Shown here in pieces: positions 53,269-61,775 of a stretch of 64,000 nucleotides of DNA. The first letter of the stretch is position 1. Every line of letters starts with the position of its first letter. Under the pieces are notes generated by a model. It saw only the letters and a program-made list of their open reading frames with translations. It did no database searches and was not told the origin of the DNA. A program made the position numbers and the translations under genes. This stretch comes from Cerasicoccus arenae (lineage in GTDB: Bacteria > Verrucomicrobiota > Verrucomicrobiia > Opitutales > Cerasicoccaceae), in contig NZ_BMXG01000003.1 of assembly GCF_014651635.1 (NCBI RefSeq), positions 165,957 through 229,956 on the forward strand, given 5' to 3'.

Positions 53269-54396
53269 ATGCATATGCGTGAAATTGCTTTCCTCACCTT
53301 AGGGGCTTTGCTGCTAGCTGGCTGTCCCAAGCGTAATGAGTTCGCCGAGCCCCCCCCCCCATCCGTTACGGTTGCGACTGTTGCAGCACAAGCGGTTACC
53401 GTCTTTGAAAGCATGCCTGGGCAAACGGCTGCAGTGCAAGAAGTGGAGATTGTGGCGCGCGTTCAGGGGTTCCTGTTAAGCAAGGATTTTGAGGCCGGCG
53501 AGCAGGTTAAGAAGGACGAGCTACTCTTCACCATCGATCCAGCGGAATATCAGGCGAATCTTGAGTCTGCTAAGGGGAAGCTCTCTAGCGCGTCAGCTCA
53601 ACGCGACTTGGCGGACACCACTTTTAAGCGCAATAAGGAGCTATTCGCCACTCAGGCCATTTCTGAATTGGAAATGCTTCAATCAGAGGCCGATCTGGAT
53701 TTGGCCAAAGGCGAAATGGAGCAAGCTAAGGCTTCCGTTCAACGCGCTGAGTTAGATATCAGTTATACCAAGATTAAATCGCCGATTGACGGTCAAGTTT
53801 CCCGCGAATTCATCACACCAGGCAATCTCGTTGGCCCTGGTGTCAGCGATTCATTGGCTCGGGTGGTCAGCCTTGATCCCATGTATTTCTATTTCAACTT
53901 GGATGAGCGCACGTTTTTGAAATACCAACAATTGGACCGCGCACTAAAGTCCAAGCAGAAGGATGCCCGACTGAAGGTGTCACTGCAACTTGCCGACGCC
54001 ACGATTTACAACGGAGAAGGTGAGATCGATTATGCGGACAATCAGATCGACCCGCAAACAGGCACCATCGAAATTCGCGCGATTTTCCCCAATCCCAATC
54101 GGCTACTATATCCGGGTCTATTCGGCAATGTGCGCTTCGCCAATGTGGTTAAGGACGCGATTGTCGTACCGGAAACTGTTATCCAGAAGGACCTCGCCGG
54201 TGATTTTGTTTTAGTCGTCAATGGCGAGAATATTGTGGAAACACGTTATGTCAAAAAAGGCGCTCGCGTCGCGGAGGGCGTCATTCTGAACGAGGGCTTG
54301 GAGGCCGGGGCTCAATTAATTGTCAATGGCATCCAGCGCGCCCGTCCCGGCGCACCGGTGAAGATTGATTCACAGCCCGTTCCCCCAGCGGAGTAA
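53269..54396 (+). CDS. RND efflux periplasmic adaptor lipoprotein (AcrA-like)
   Basis: A 375-residue membrane-fusion protein with lipobox LLAGC (Cys 20). Features in order: short Pro-rich spacer, lipoyl/barrel-sandwich halves (VQGFLLSKDFEAGEQVKKDELL, about 70-95, and ISYTKIKSPIDGQVSREFI, about 164-182), a helical hairpin (about 100-160: SASAQRDLADTTFKRNKELF), the beta-barrel and membrane-proximal domain. It bridges the RND pump and the outer-membrane channel. A run of 11 C bases (53350-53360) encodes EPPPP just after the lipid anchor. The pump gene follows after 5 bases. Confidence 0.94.
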   Translation: MHMREIAFLTLGALLLAGCPKRNEFAEPPPPSVTVATVAAQAVTVFESMPGQTAAVQEVEIVARVQGFLLSKDFEAGEQVKKDELLFTIDPAEYQANLESAKGKLSSASAQRDLADTTFKRNKELFATQAISELEMLQSEADLDLAKGEMEQAKASVQRAELDISYTKIKSPIDGQVSREFITPGNLVGPGVSDSLARVVSLDPMYFYFNLDERTFLKYQQLDRALKSKQKDARLKVSLQLADATIYNGEGEIDYADNQIDPQTGTIEIRAIFPNPNRLLYPGLFGNVRFANVVKDAIVVPETVIQKDLAGDFVLVVNGENIVETRYVKKGARVAEGVILNEGLEAGAQLIVNGIQRARPGAPVKIDSQPVPPAE

Positions 54397-54401
54397 GCCC
54401 A

Positions 54402-57400
54402 ATGTTGAGCCATTTCTTCATTCGTCGGCCGATTTTCGCTGCGGTCATTTCTATCGTGATCATGCTGCTAGGCGGCTTTGCGATGCTTTCGTTGCCGATT
54501 GAGCGCTATCCGGAAATCGCTCCGCCACAGGTCACGGTGTCTGCAATTTATCCTGGTGCTAATGCTCAGACTGTTGCCGAGACCGTTGCTTCACCGATCG
54601 AACAAGAGGTAAACGGTGTCGAAAATATGCTCTATATGTCGAGCGTATCTGCCAACGACGGCACGATGAGCCTGACGGTGACCTTTGCCACTGGCGTTGA
54701 TCAAGACATGTCCAACGTGCTCACGCAGAATCGTGTTTCCAAAGCACAGTCCCAGCTCCCGCAAGAAGTGCAGCGCCTAGGTGTCACGGTGAAAAAGAAA
54801 TCTGCGGTGGCCAATATGTATGTCGCGCTGACCTCGCCCGATGGCACTTACGACGACATTTTCCTCTCCAATTACCTTGAGCTGCGCATCAAGGACGAAG
54901 TCGCCCGCGTCAATGGGGTGGGGGAGGTGCAGACTTTCGGTGTCGGCAAATACGCCATGCGTATCTGGCTCGATCCACAGAAGTTGACCGCGCGCGAAGT
55001 CTCGGTGAGTGAGATTGTTTCCGCCGTACAGCAGCAGAATGTTCAGGTTGCAGCAGGGGCCATCGGTGAGCCACCCGCGCCGGCTGGTCAGCCGTTTCAG
55101 CTTACAGTGAATGTAGAGGGCCGTTTGGTCGATCCGGAGCAGTTTGCTGACATCATTATTCGATCTACCAGCGATGGTGGTGCGCTGCGTATTCGTGACG
55201 TTGCCCGGGTGGAGATCGGTTCGGAATCCTATCGTTTGGCTTCCAGTTTCAATGGCAAGGACTGCGCGGCATTTGCGATTTATCAGATACCAGGCGCTAA
55301 TGCGATTCAGGTGGTTGACGGGGTGAAAGGCAGGCTCGCCGAATTGTCAAAGAATTTCCCTCAAGGCGTCTCCTATGACATTGTTTATGATGACACGGTT
55401 GCCATCGAGGCTTCGATCGCCGAGGTGGTGGAGACTCTTTTCATCACCCTCCTGCTGGTGGTCTTCACTGTTTACGTATTTCTCCAAAATTTCCGGGCAA
55501 CGCTGATTCCCTCACTCACGATCCCGGTTTCGCTGATCGGCACTTTTGCGGTTATGTCGGTGATGGGCTTCTCCATCAATACACTGACCTTGTTTGGCTT
55601 GGTCTTGGTTATCGGCATTGTGGTCGACGACGCCATTGTAGTCGTCGAAAATTGCACGCTTAATATTGAGGAGCATGGCATGGACCCTAAAGCGGCGGCC
55701 ATGAAAACGATGACCGAGGTGACCGGGCCCGTTATCGCGACGACGCTCGTGCTGCTGGCGGTGTTTATCCCGACTGCGTTCATGAGCGGCATCAGTGGCA
55801 TCCTCTTTAAGCAATTTGCGCTAACCATCGCCATCGCGACGGTGTTTAGTTCGATCAACGCACTTACGCTCAGCCCGGCCCTGTGTGGTGTGTTGCTCAA
55901 GAAAAGCTCCGGCAAGACGCCGTGGTTTTTCCGTATGTTCAATAAGGGCATGGACTCCACGACAAGAGGTTACCATGGCGTGGTTAAACTTGCGCTGCGT
56001 AAGTCCGCGATCGGCGTCGTCTTGTTCGCTGGGCTGATCGTGCTTTCCGGCCTTGGTTTCGTCAACCTACCCGGTGGTTTTGTGCCACAGGAAGACGAAG
56101 GTTACTGCATCACCAGTGTCCAACTCCCTGAGGCTGCAGCGCTTGACCGCACCCGCGCCGTCATGGATCAGGTGGACGACGTGATCAAGGAAGTTCCTGG
56201 CGTAGCGCGCTACCTCACGATTTCTGGTTTCTCGCTGATTGATGGCGCAGTGGCGTCCAACACCGGCTTTGCGGTTGTGGTCTTCAAGGACTGGTCCGTG
56301 CGGCCACCCGAGGAGCACCAGTCGGCAATTATCACTGGGCTGAACCGCCGTCTCAGCCAACTGCAGGATTGCTTGGCTTTCAGCTTTCCGACGCCCTCAC
56401 TTCCAGGTTTGGGCTTGAGCGGTGGCTTCACCTTTATGCTAGAAGACCGTGAGGGCGTAGGCCTCCAAACCCTCCAGAATGTGGCCGATCAGGTAATCAG
56501 TGGTGGTAATGCGCAAACGGCGCTGTCTGGGATGTACACGCCTTTCCGCGCCAATGTTCCGCAACTATTTGTGGATGTAAATCGCGAGCAGGTGATGAAC
56601 CGCGGTATGACGCTTGGCAGCATTTGGGAAGCGTTGCAGACATATCTCGGATCTAATTATATCAATGACTACACCAATTTTGGCCGTGTCTTCAAAGTCT
56701 ATGCTCAGGCCGAGAGCGATTACCGTGCGCAGCCATCCGACATTGGCAAACTGGAAATCAAGACACCGCAGGGGGAGATGGCACCCTTGGCCAATTTCAT
56801 TGATGTTGAAGAAACGCTTGGTCCACAGACCATCACCCGGTTCAATATGTATCCTTCGGTGAAAATCATGGGCAGCCCATCTCCTGGTTTCAGCTCGGGT
56901 GCCGCGATGGATGTGATCGAGAGCATGGCGGAAAAAAACCTACCGTCGGCCTTTGGCTATGATTGGACGGATTTGTCTTATCAGGAAAAAATGGCGCAGG
57001 GCGGTGTTATTGTTATTTTTGGCCTAGCAATTGCCCTCGTTTACTTGGTGCTCGCTGCTCAGTATGAAAGCTGGACGCTACCTATTTCAGTCTGTCTATC
57101 AGTGCCCACGGCGCTGCTTGGCGCGGTCGCGGCGCTCATGGTTCGTGGCTACGATAACAATGTTTACACGAAGATCGGTATCGTTCTGCTTATTGGCCTG
57201 TCCACCAAGAGCGCGATTTTGATCGTTGAATTCGCCAAGGCCCAGCGTGACACGGGGATGCCGATTTTCGACGCTGCACTTTCGGCTGCTCGACTGCGTT
57301 TCCGTGCGGTGTTGATGACGGCCTTTTCGTTCATACTCGGTGTTATCCCGTTGCTCATTGCAACGGGTGCAGGCTCAGAAAGCCGTAAGGCCATTGGCAC

Positions 57401-57530
57401 TGCGGTATTTGGCGGCATGGTCGTTGCTACGGTGGTCAGCGTGATTGTCGTCCCAATGCTTTATTATGTGGTCCAGGCCTGCTCCGAGAAGTTCGGAAAA
57501 AAGCCCGCACCCGTTCAAGAATCAACCTGA
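54402..57530 (+). CDS. RND family efflux transporter, inner-membrane pump (HAE1/AcrB type)
   Basis: A 1042-residue, 12-TM proton-driven multidrug pump. Visible: N-terminal MLSHFFIRRPIFAAVISI, the first large periplasmic loop, helix-4 region VVDDAIVVVENCTLNIEEHG with the proton-relay DD pair (about 406-425), GIVVDDAIVVVEN-type core, and the matching second half. Length equals that of AcrB. Encoded between the adaptor and the outer-membrane channel genes with gaps of 5 and 9 bases, so the three proteins form one tripartite pump. Substrates unknown. Confidence 0.96.
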   Translation: MLSHFFIRRPIFAAVISIVIMLLGGFAMLSLPIERYPEIAPPQVTVSAIYPGANAQTVAETVASPIEQEVNGVENMLYMSSVSANDGTMSLTVTFATGVDQDMSNVLTQNRVSKAQSQLPQEVQRLGVTVKKKSAVANMYVALTSPDGTYDDIFLSNYLELRIKDEVARVNGVGEVQTFGVGKYAMRIWLDPQKLTAREVSVSEIVSAVQQQNVQVAAGAIGEPPAPAGQPFQLTVNVEGRLVDPEQFADIIIRSTSDGGALRIRDVARVEIGSESYRLASSFNGKDCAAFAIYQIPGANAIQVVDGVKGRLAELSKNFPQGVSYDIVYDDTVAIEASIAEVVETLFITLLLVVFTVYVFLQNFRATLIPSLTIPVSLIGTFAVMSVMGFSINTLTLFGLVLVIGIVVDDAIVVVENCTLNIEEHGMDPKAAAMKTMTEVTGPVIATTLVLLAVFIPTAFMSGISGILFKQFALTIAIATVFSSINALTLSPALCGVLLKKSSGKTPWFFRMFNKGMDSTTRGYHGVVKLALRKSAIGVVLFAGLIVLSGLGFVNLPGGFVPQEDEGYCITSVQLPEAAALDRTRAVMDQVDDVIKEVPGVARYLTISGFSLIDGAVASNTGFAVVVFKDWSVRPPEEHQSAIITGLNRRLSQLQDCLAFSFPTPSLPGLGLSGGFTFMLEDREGVGLQTLQNVADQVISGGNAQTALSGMYTPFRANVPQLFVDVNREQVMNRGMTLGSIWEALQTYLGSNYINDYTNFGRVFKVYAQAESDYRAQPSDIGKLEIKTPQGEMAPLANFIDVEETLGPQTITRFNMYPSVKIMGSPSPGFSSGAAMDVIESMAEKNLPSAFGYDWTDLSYQEKMAQGGVIVIFGLAIALVYLVLAAQYESWTLPISVCLSVPTALLGAVAALMVRGYDNNVYTKIGIVLLIGLSTKSAILIVEFAKAQRDTGMPIFDAALSAARLRFRAVLMTAFSFILGVIPLLIATGAGSESRKAIGTAVFGGMVVATVVSVIVVPMLYYVVQACSEKFGKKPAPVQEST

Positions 57531-57539
57531 TTTAGACTA

Positions 57540-59963
57540 ATGTCCTACCTGAAATTGATTCGCATTTTAGTGAGCGTTCTTGGCCTTAGCCTGATTGCCA
57601 GTCTCACCTGTTTCGGTCAAAGCACCGATGATGTGGAAGCGCCCAAGCCGCTTCTCACCATTGCTATCGTACGGGACGGACCATCCTATATTCTCGACGC
57701 CATGATCGAGAGCGTGAAGCAGGAAACTACTGCCTTGCTTCGCACCAAGCACACCGTGGTCTACCGTGAGGATGCGAGCTTCAATGCTAACTGGTCTCCG
57801 GCCGGTGCTCGGTCTGCACTCAAGAGCGCACTTGATGACTCGGCCATCGACATGGTCCTCCTTCAGGGCTACTTCAGCCTCGACGAGGCTGCCAACGGCG
57901 GATTGACGCTCAACAAGCCTTGCATCGGTGCATACGTGCAAGACCCGCGTATCGTGGCACCTTTCATTAAGAATGGCCGTTCGACGATCAACAATCTCTC
58001 CGTCACGGTGTCCGATATTTCGCTGGAGAAAGACCTCAAGGAATTCTATGACTTGGTCAAATTCAAGAAGGTTCTTTATGCCGTAACTGATGCCTATCTG
58101 CAGGATCTCAAGGAGGATGGGGCGATTCAGACCCTGCTCAATAAGATGGATGCCGATTTGGGCATTGAGCACGGGTTCATTCCGCTGACTACGACTGCGC
58201 AAGATTCCTTGCAAAAAACTCCGAATACCGCCGAAGCCATTTTCTTTTTCCCTCCCCTAGAATTCCCTGATCAGGGCCAGCTGGACGACTACATCACCGG
58301 CGTCAACGCACGCGCGATTCCCACCTACGCAATGACTGGAGAGGCTGGCGTCGCTCAGGGTTTTCTCTTTGGTATGATGCCCGACCTGCGCGTCCAACTC
58401 GCCCGCCGTGCTGCGCTTAACATCAAGGATATTCTCGACGGCAAGGCTGCGACACAGATTGACGCTTTGTTCCGCGTGGAGCGTAAACTCTACGTCAACG
58501 TAGTCACCGCGTCGGAAATTGGCTTTGATTTGCCGACCGACATGCTTTTCGACGCCATGCTGATCGGCGGCGAAGCGCCAGACGTGACCGCCGCTCCGCT
58601 GGCCCTCGTCAATGCAGTGAAGCTGGCAACGGATGCCAATTACCGCCTTCGCGCCACACGCCAGGACACCGAGGCCGTTTACGAGTCGCAACGTCAGGCA
58701 TTTTCTGGCATGCTGCCACAGGTTAGCGCCCTCTATCAATACACGCGCAACAACGATGCCAAGGCCCGTGCCTCTCTGGGCTCGATTCCGCGCCAGTCCA
58801 ACAGCATCGGTGTTGGTGTGACGCAAATGATTTACGATGACAACACCGTGACTGGCTACCTCATTGCCGAGCAGGACTACGAAGCCGCTGCCTTTCAGGA
58901 GCAAAGTCTGGAGTCGGACACTGTCCAGCTTTCCGCCGTTGCCTATTTACGCTACCTTGCCGCCAAGTCCATTCTGGCCATTGCCAAGGAAAACCTCGAC
59001 GTCACCCGGACGAATCTTGGCCTCGCCCGCGTCCGTCTGGATGTCGGCACAGCTGGCCCAGAACAGGTTTACCGCTTTGAAGCTCAGGAAGCTTCTGATC
59101 GTGCGGGGGTATCTCTGGCCGAAAGCCAGGTTTCGACCTCCCTCACCGCGCTCAACCGTGTGCTGGGGCAGGAGGATCTGGAGCAGACGTGGAATGCCGA
59201 GGAAATCGGTTTAAGCTCGGATGCCTTCGATGTTACGTCACGCCGTGTCATTGAGCTGCTCACCAGTGAGGCTCGTGCCCAGCGCTTCCGGCTTTTCTCT
59301 CTCCAGCATGCCATGGCGCACGCGCCCGAGCTGGAGGTTGCGGATCGCACTCTTGCGGCGCAGGAGCTTAATTACGGCTTGGCTGGCCGCAGCTTCGTGG
59401 TCCCGTCAGTTGGAGCGAGTTTTAATTACCTGAACACCTTCCAATCCGATACCTTTGAGTCCGCCGCCGCCGCTGGCGCGGGAGGTAATACGCCTGAGGA
59501 CGAGTGGACCTTTACCTTGCAGGCCAGTTTGCCCATCTTCGAGGGAGGCAACCGCGTATTCAACTTGCTCAAGCAGCGCGCGCTCGTCCGTAGCCAGGAG
59601 TTGAATCGCTCGTTGACTCGTCAGATCGTTGAGCAGCGCGTGCTCGATTCGCTTTATGCGCTCAGTGCATCATACAGCGACATCCGCTTCAGCCGCATTG
59701 CCGCTGACCGTGCTCAGAAGAATTTGGACATCGTTACGGAGAAATACCGAGTTGGCCGCGTAAGCATTGTCGACCTGTTGGACGCGCAAAACGAGGCCTT
59801 CGTGCAGAAACAAAATGAGGTGCTCGCGACATACGGTTTCCTCGAAGACTTGGTCGACTATATGCGTGCGATCAACTGGTATGAATTCCTCGCCACTCCG
59901 AGCGAGCAAGATGCTTGGCTCCATTCGGTGAAGCGCTTTGTCGACCCACCCAAGGCGAAATAG
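57540..59963 (+). CDS. TolC-family outer-membrane channel with N-terminal periplasmic-binding-protein-like domain
   Basis: An 807-residue fusion. After a signal peptide (about 1-26), residues 35-340 resemble an ABC-type sugar/amino-acid binding protein (ABC_sub_bind fold: LTIAIVRDGPSYILDAMIES, then VLLQGYFSLDEAANGGLTLN, NKPCIGAYVQDPRIVAPFI and VLYAVTDAYLQDLKE). Residues 355-800 are a TolC outer-membrane efflux unit, visible from the paired coiled-coil repeats (AYLRYLAAKSILAIAKENLD, LARVRLDVGTAGPEQVYRFE and the second-half VTEKYRVGRVSIVDLLDAQN). Known TolC proteins are about 430-500 residues, so the N-terminus is an addition. Coupled with the RND pump upstream, it completes the efflux system; the binding domain could collect the cargo in the periplasm. 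The combination is unusual. Confidence 0.9.
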   Translation: MSYLKLIRILVSVLGLSLIASLTCFGQSTDDVEAPKPLLTIAIVRDGPSYILDAMIESVKQETTALLRTKHTVVYREDASFNANWSPAGARSALKSALDDSAIDMVLLQGYFSLDEAANGGLTLNKPCIGAYVQDPRIVAPFIKNGRSTINNLSVTVSDISLEKDLKEFYDLVKFKKVLYAVTDAYLQDLKEDGAIQTLLNKMDADLGIEHGFIPLTTTAQDSLQKTPNTAEAIFFFPPLEFPDQGQLDDYITGVNARAIPTYAMTGEAGVAQGFLFGMMPDLRVQLARRAALNIKDILDGKAATQIDALFRVERKLYVNVVTASEIGFDLPTDMLFDAMLIGGEAPDVTAAPLALVNAVKLATDANYRLRATRQDTEAVYESQRQAFSGMLPQVSALYQYTRNNDAKARASLGSIPRQSNSIGVGVTQMIYDDNTVTGYLIAEQDYEAAAFQEQSLESDTVQLSAVAYLRYLAAKSILAIAKENLDVTRTNLGLARVRLDVGTAGPEQVYRFEAQEASDRAGVSLAESQVSTSLTALNRVLGQEDLEQTWNAEEIGLSSDAFDVTSRRVIELLTSEARAQRFRLFSLQHAMAHAPELEVADRTLAAQELNYGLAGRSFVVPSVGASFNYLNTFQSDTFESAAAAGAGGNTPEDEWTFTLQASLPIFEGGNRVFNLLKQRALVRSQELNRSLTRQIVEQRVLDSLYALSASYSDIRFSRIAADRAQKNLDIVTEKYRVGRVSIVDLLDAQNEAFVQKQNEVLATYGFLEDLVDYMRAINWYEFLATPSEQDAWLHSVKRFVDPPKAK

Positions 59964-60011
59964 TTACGCTCTGCATTTGCGGAAACTCTTCCTATACGGC
60001 AAAGTAATCCT

Positions 60012-60692
60012 GTGCCCGCCGAAATTACCATTCCCCGGAGGCTGCCAGTCATGACACTGGCCAATACCGTGTTTTTCCCGCACGCGATGCTGCCACTTCA
60101 CATCTTTGAGCCGCGCTATCGGCAGATGCTCGAAGACGTGCTTGCCGGGGATCGCCTTTTCGTGGTTGCACGGGAAGACGAAGCCCGAGGCGAGGCCACT
60201 GGTGAGTTTGAGCCACCCTGCCAAGTCGCTTCCGTGGGCGTGGTTCGTGCCTGTCAACGAGAGGCCAGCGGTTCCTCACACCTCATTTTACAGGGCCTTG
60301 CGCGGGTGCGCTTCACTGGAATCGTGCACGAGGATCCTTATCGCTTGGGCGAGTTTGAGCCGCTCGACAGCGCTGGGGCCGATGCGGTTTCCCTGGCTGA
60401 GATGCGTCACCAACTCGCCCGCACAGTGCGCCGTCGTCAGCAGCTTGGTGCCGCCGAGCCGGAGGAGGTTTTCGATTTTCTCGATGCACTTACCGACCCC
60501 GAAACCTACCTCGACCTCACCAGCTTTACTCTCTGCGAAGACAACGACATCAAACAACAGCTCCTCGAAACCCTCAATACTCAGCAACGCTTCCGCCGCC
60601 TCGTCGACTACCTTGAGCGCGACAACGAAAAGCTGTCCTTGGAACACCAACTTCGTGGAAAACTCGACGAAGACGACATCGACCGCAATTGA
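60012..60692 (+). CDS. LON peptidase substrate-binding domain protein (stand-alone)
   Basis: A 226-residue protein equivalent to only the N-terminal domain of Lon protease: LPVMTLANTVFFPHAMLPLHIF (about 11-30), FEPRYRQMLEDVL, then a helical bundle from about 120. No AAA+ or protease part is present. Such proteins are widespread and of uncertain function, probably binding unfolded proteins. GTG 60012 is used; ATG at 60051 is an alternative. Starts 48 bases after the tolC-like stop. Confidence 0.9.
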   Translation: MPAEITIPRRLPVMTLANTVFFPHAMLPLHIFEPRYRQMLEDVLAGDRLFVVAREDEARGEATGEFEPPCQVASVGVVRACQREASGSSHLILQGLARVRFTGIVHEDPYRLGEFEPLDSAGADAVSLAEMRHQLARTVRRRQQLGAAEPEEVFDFLDALTDPETYLDLTSFTLCEDNDIKQQLLETLNTQQRFRRLVDYLERDNEKLSLEHQLRGKLDEDDIDRN

Positions 60693-60794
60693 GCAGTGCT
60701 CCAACGACCGGGTTCAGAGAGCCTGAAGTTTTCACTCGACTTTTTGGCTGGTTTGTTTAGCAATGATTTTTGCTATTATTAATCAATCTAATCG

Positions 60795-61382
60795 ATGAAT
60801 GAGCAACAGTTTAACGCATTCCTAATCCGATCTAAGGATTTGCTTAGGCGCATCGAAACCTACCGTTTAGCTTATGGAGAGCGGAGTGAAGTGCAGAATA
60901 AGAATGCCGTTAAATTGAAAGTGGTTACATTGATCGCTGGTATTATAACTGCCGTAAGCTCTATTGGCACGCTGACGGTAGAACTTTCGACATTGCTGAC
61001 TGGCGTCTCTGGTGGAATCACCGGGATTTTGGCTATGGCAGATAATCTTTTTCGGTGGGAAGAAAGTTCGAACGATAATTGGCGACGATCCAAGAAACTG
61101 GAGGATCTTCAATATGAGCTTTATCAATACTGTTTGGAGGCAAGTTTGGGATCCACTGTAGAGCAGGGGAGTCTTCTCATCTCACGAGTTAATGAGCGTT
61201 TCTCTCAAGAGACTACATTGATGATCGATAACCGAGCACTCTATGAGTCGCGAGCGGAAACATTCATCGAGAATCATGGAATTAACAGTGTGTGTTATCA
61301 GCCGGATCAGGTAGATGCTTCTTTTGACGATGAAAGAATATCGGAGGAAGCAACTGGAATTACGGAGGTGGTTCGAGGGTAA
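60795..61382 (+). CDS. Two-TM SLATT-like membrane effector protein
   Basis: A 195-residue protein: N-terminal helix (1-35), two adjacent TM helices (about 42-60 VVTLIAGIITAVSSIGTL and 66-85 TLLTGVSGGITGILAMADNL), then a basic/aromatic amphipathic helix (RWEESSNDNWRRSKKLEDLQ, about 87-107) and a helical tail. This hairpin followed by a Trp/Arg helix is the SLATT design (the two-TM effector associated with SMODS/SLOG proteins), thought to permeabilise membranes in bacterial conflict systems. Base composition is clearly AT-richer than the LON gene before it. It is followed after 12 bases by the YEATS gene: a two-gene operon. Family call by pattern; activity not shown. Confidence 0.68.
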   Translation: MNEQQFNAFLIRSKDLLRRIETYRLAYGERSEVQNKNAVKLKVVTLIAGIITAVSSIGTLTVELSTLLTGVSGGITGILAMADNLFRWEESSNDNWRRSKKLEDLQYELYQYCLEASLGSTVEQGSLLISRVNERFSQETTLMIDNRALYESRAETFIENHGINSVCYQPDQVDASFDDERISEEATGITEVVRG

Positions 61383-61394
61383 CTACGTTTAATT

Positions 61395-61751
61395 ATGAAA
61401 TTCCAAGCTAAGCATTCCATTATTCGTAGCGTCGATGGCCGGATCAAATACAAGGTATTTAATCTAGGGGGACGTGAGCATTATAACATTGGTATTTGGA
61501 TTGATGGTTCTAACCGTGACCTCGACCAAGTTGTTAGGGTTGATTATATCCTTCATGCTAGCTTTTCAAATCGTGTTCGAACATCGCGAAATCGTCTTAA
61601 TAATTTTTCCGTCACGTTTTGGACTTGGGGTATGTTCGATATCCCGATTAAAATCCATTTACAGAATGGCAAGGTTGAAGAAGTTAACTATTATTTGGAG
61701 TATAAATTACCGCCGGATGATGGAAGTACGTATTTAGAGTTGAGCGAGTAA
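61395..61751 (+). CDS. Stand-alone prokaryotic YEATS domain protein
   Basis: A 118-residue soluble protein that consists essentially of one YEATS immunoglobulin-fold domain. HYNIGIWIDGSNRDLDQVVR leads into VDYILHASFSNRVRT (about 49-63) and FSVTFWTWGMFDIPIKI (about 71-87), aligning with eukaryotic AF9 and TAF14 patterns LHESF and SGYAGF. The LHxSF residues that line the acyl-lysine pocket are kept, and a Trp sits where AF9 has Tyr and yeast TAF14 has Trp. Prokaryotic YEATS domains have been reported as sensory components of predicted immune systems. Here it is coupled to the SLATT-like gene. It overlaps no other gene; the convergent AddB-like stop lies 25 bases away. Confidence 0.8.
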   Translation: MKFQAKHSIIRSVDGRIKYKVFNLGGREHYNIGIWIDGSNRDLDQVVRVDYILHASFSNRVRTSRNRLNNFSVTFWTWGMFDIPIKIHLQNGKVEEVNYYLEYKLPPDDGSTYLELSE

Positions 61752-61775
61752 ATAACAGATGCCTGTGAATGATAA

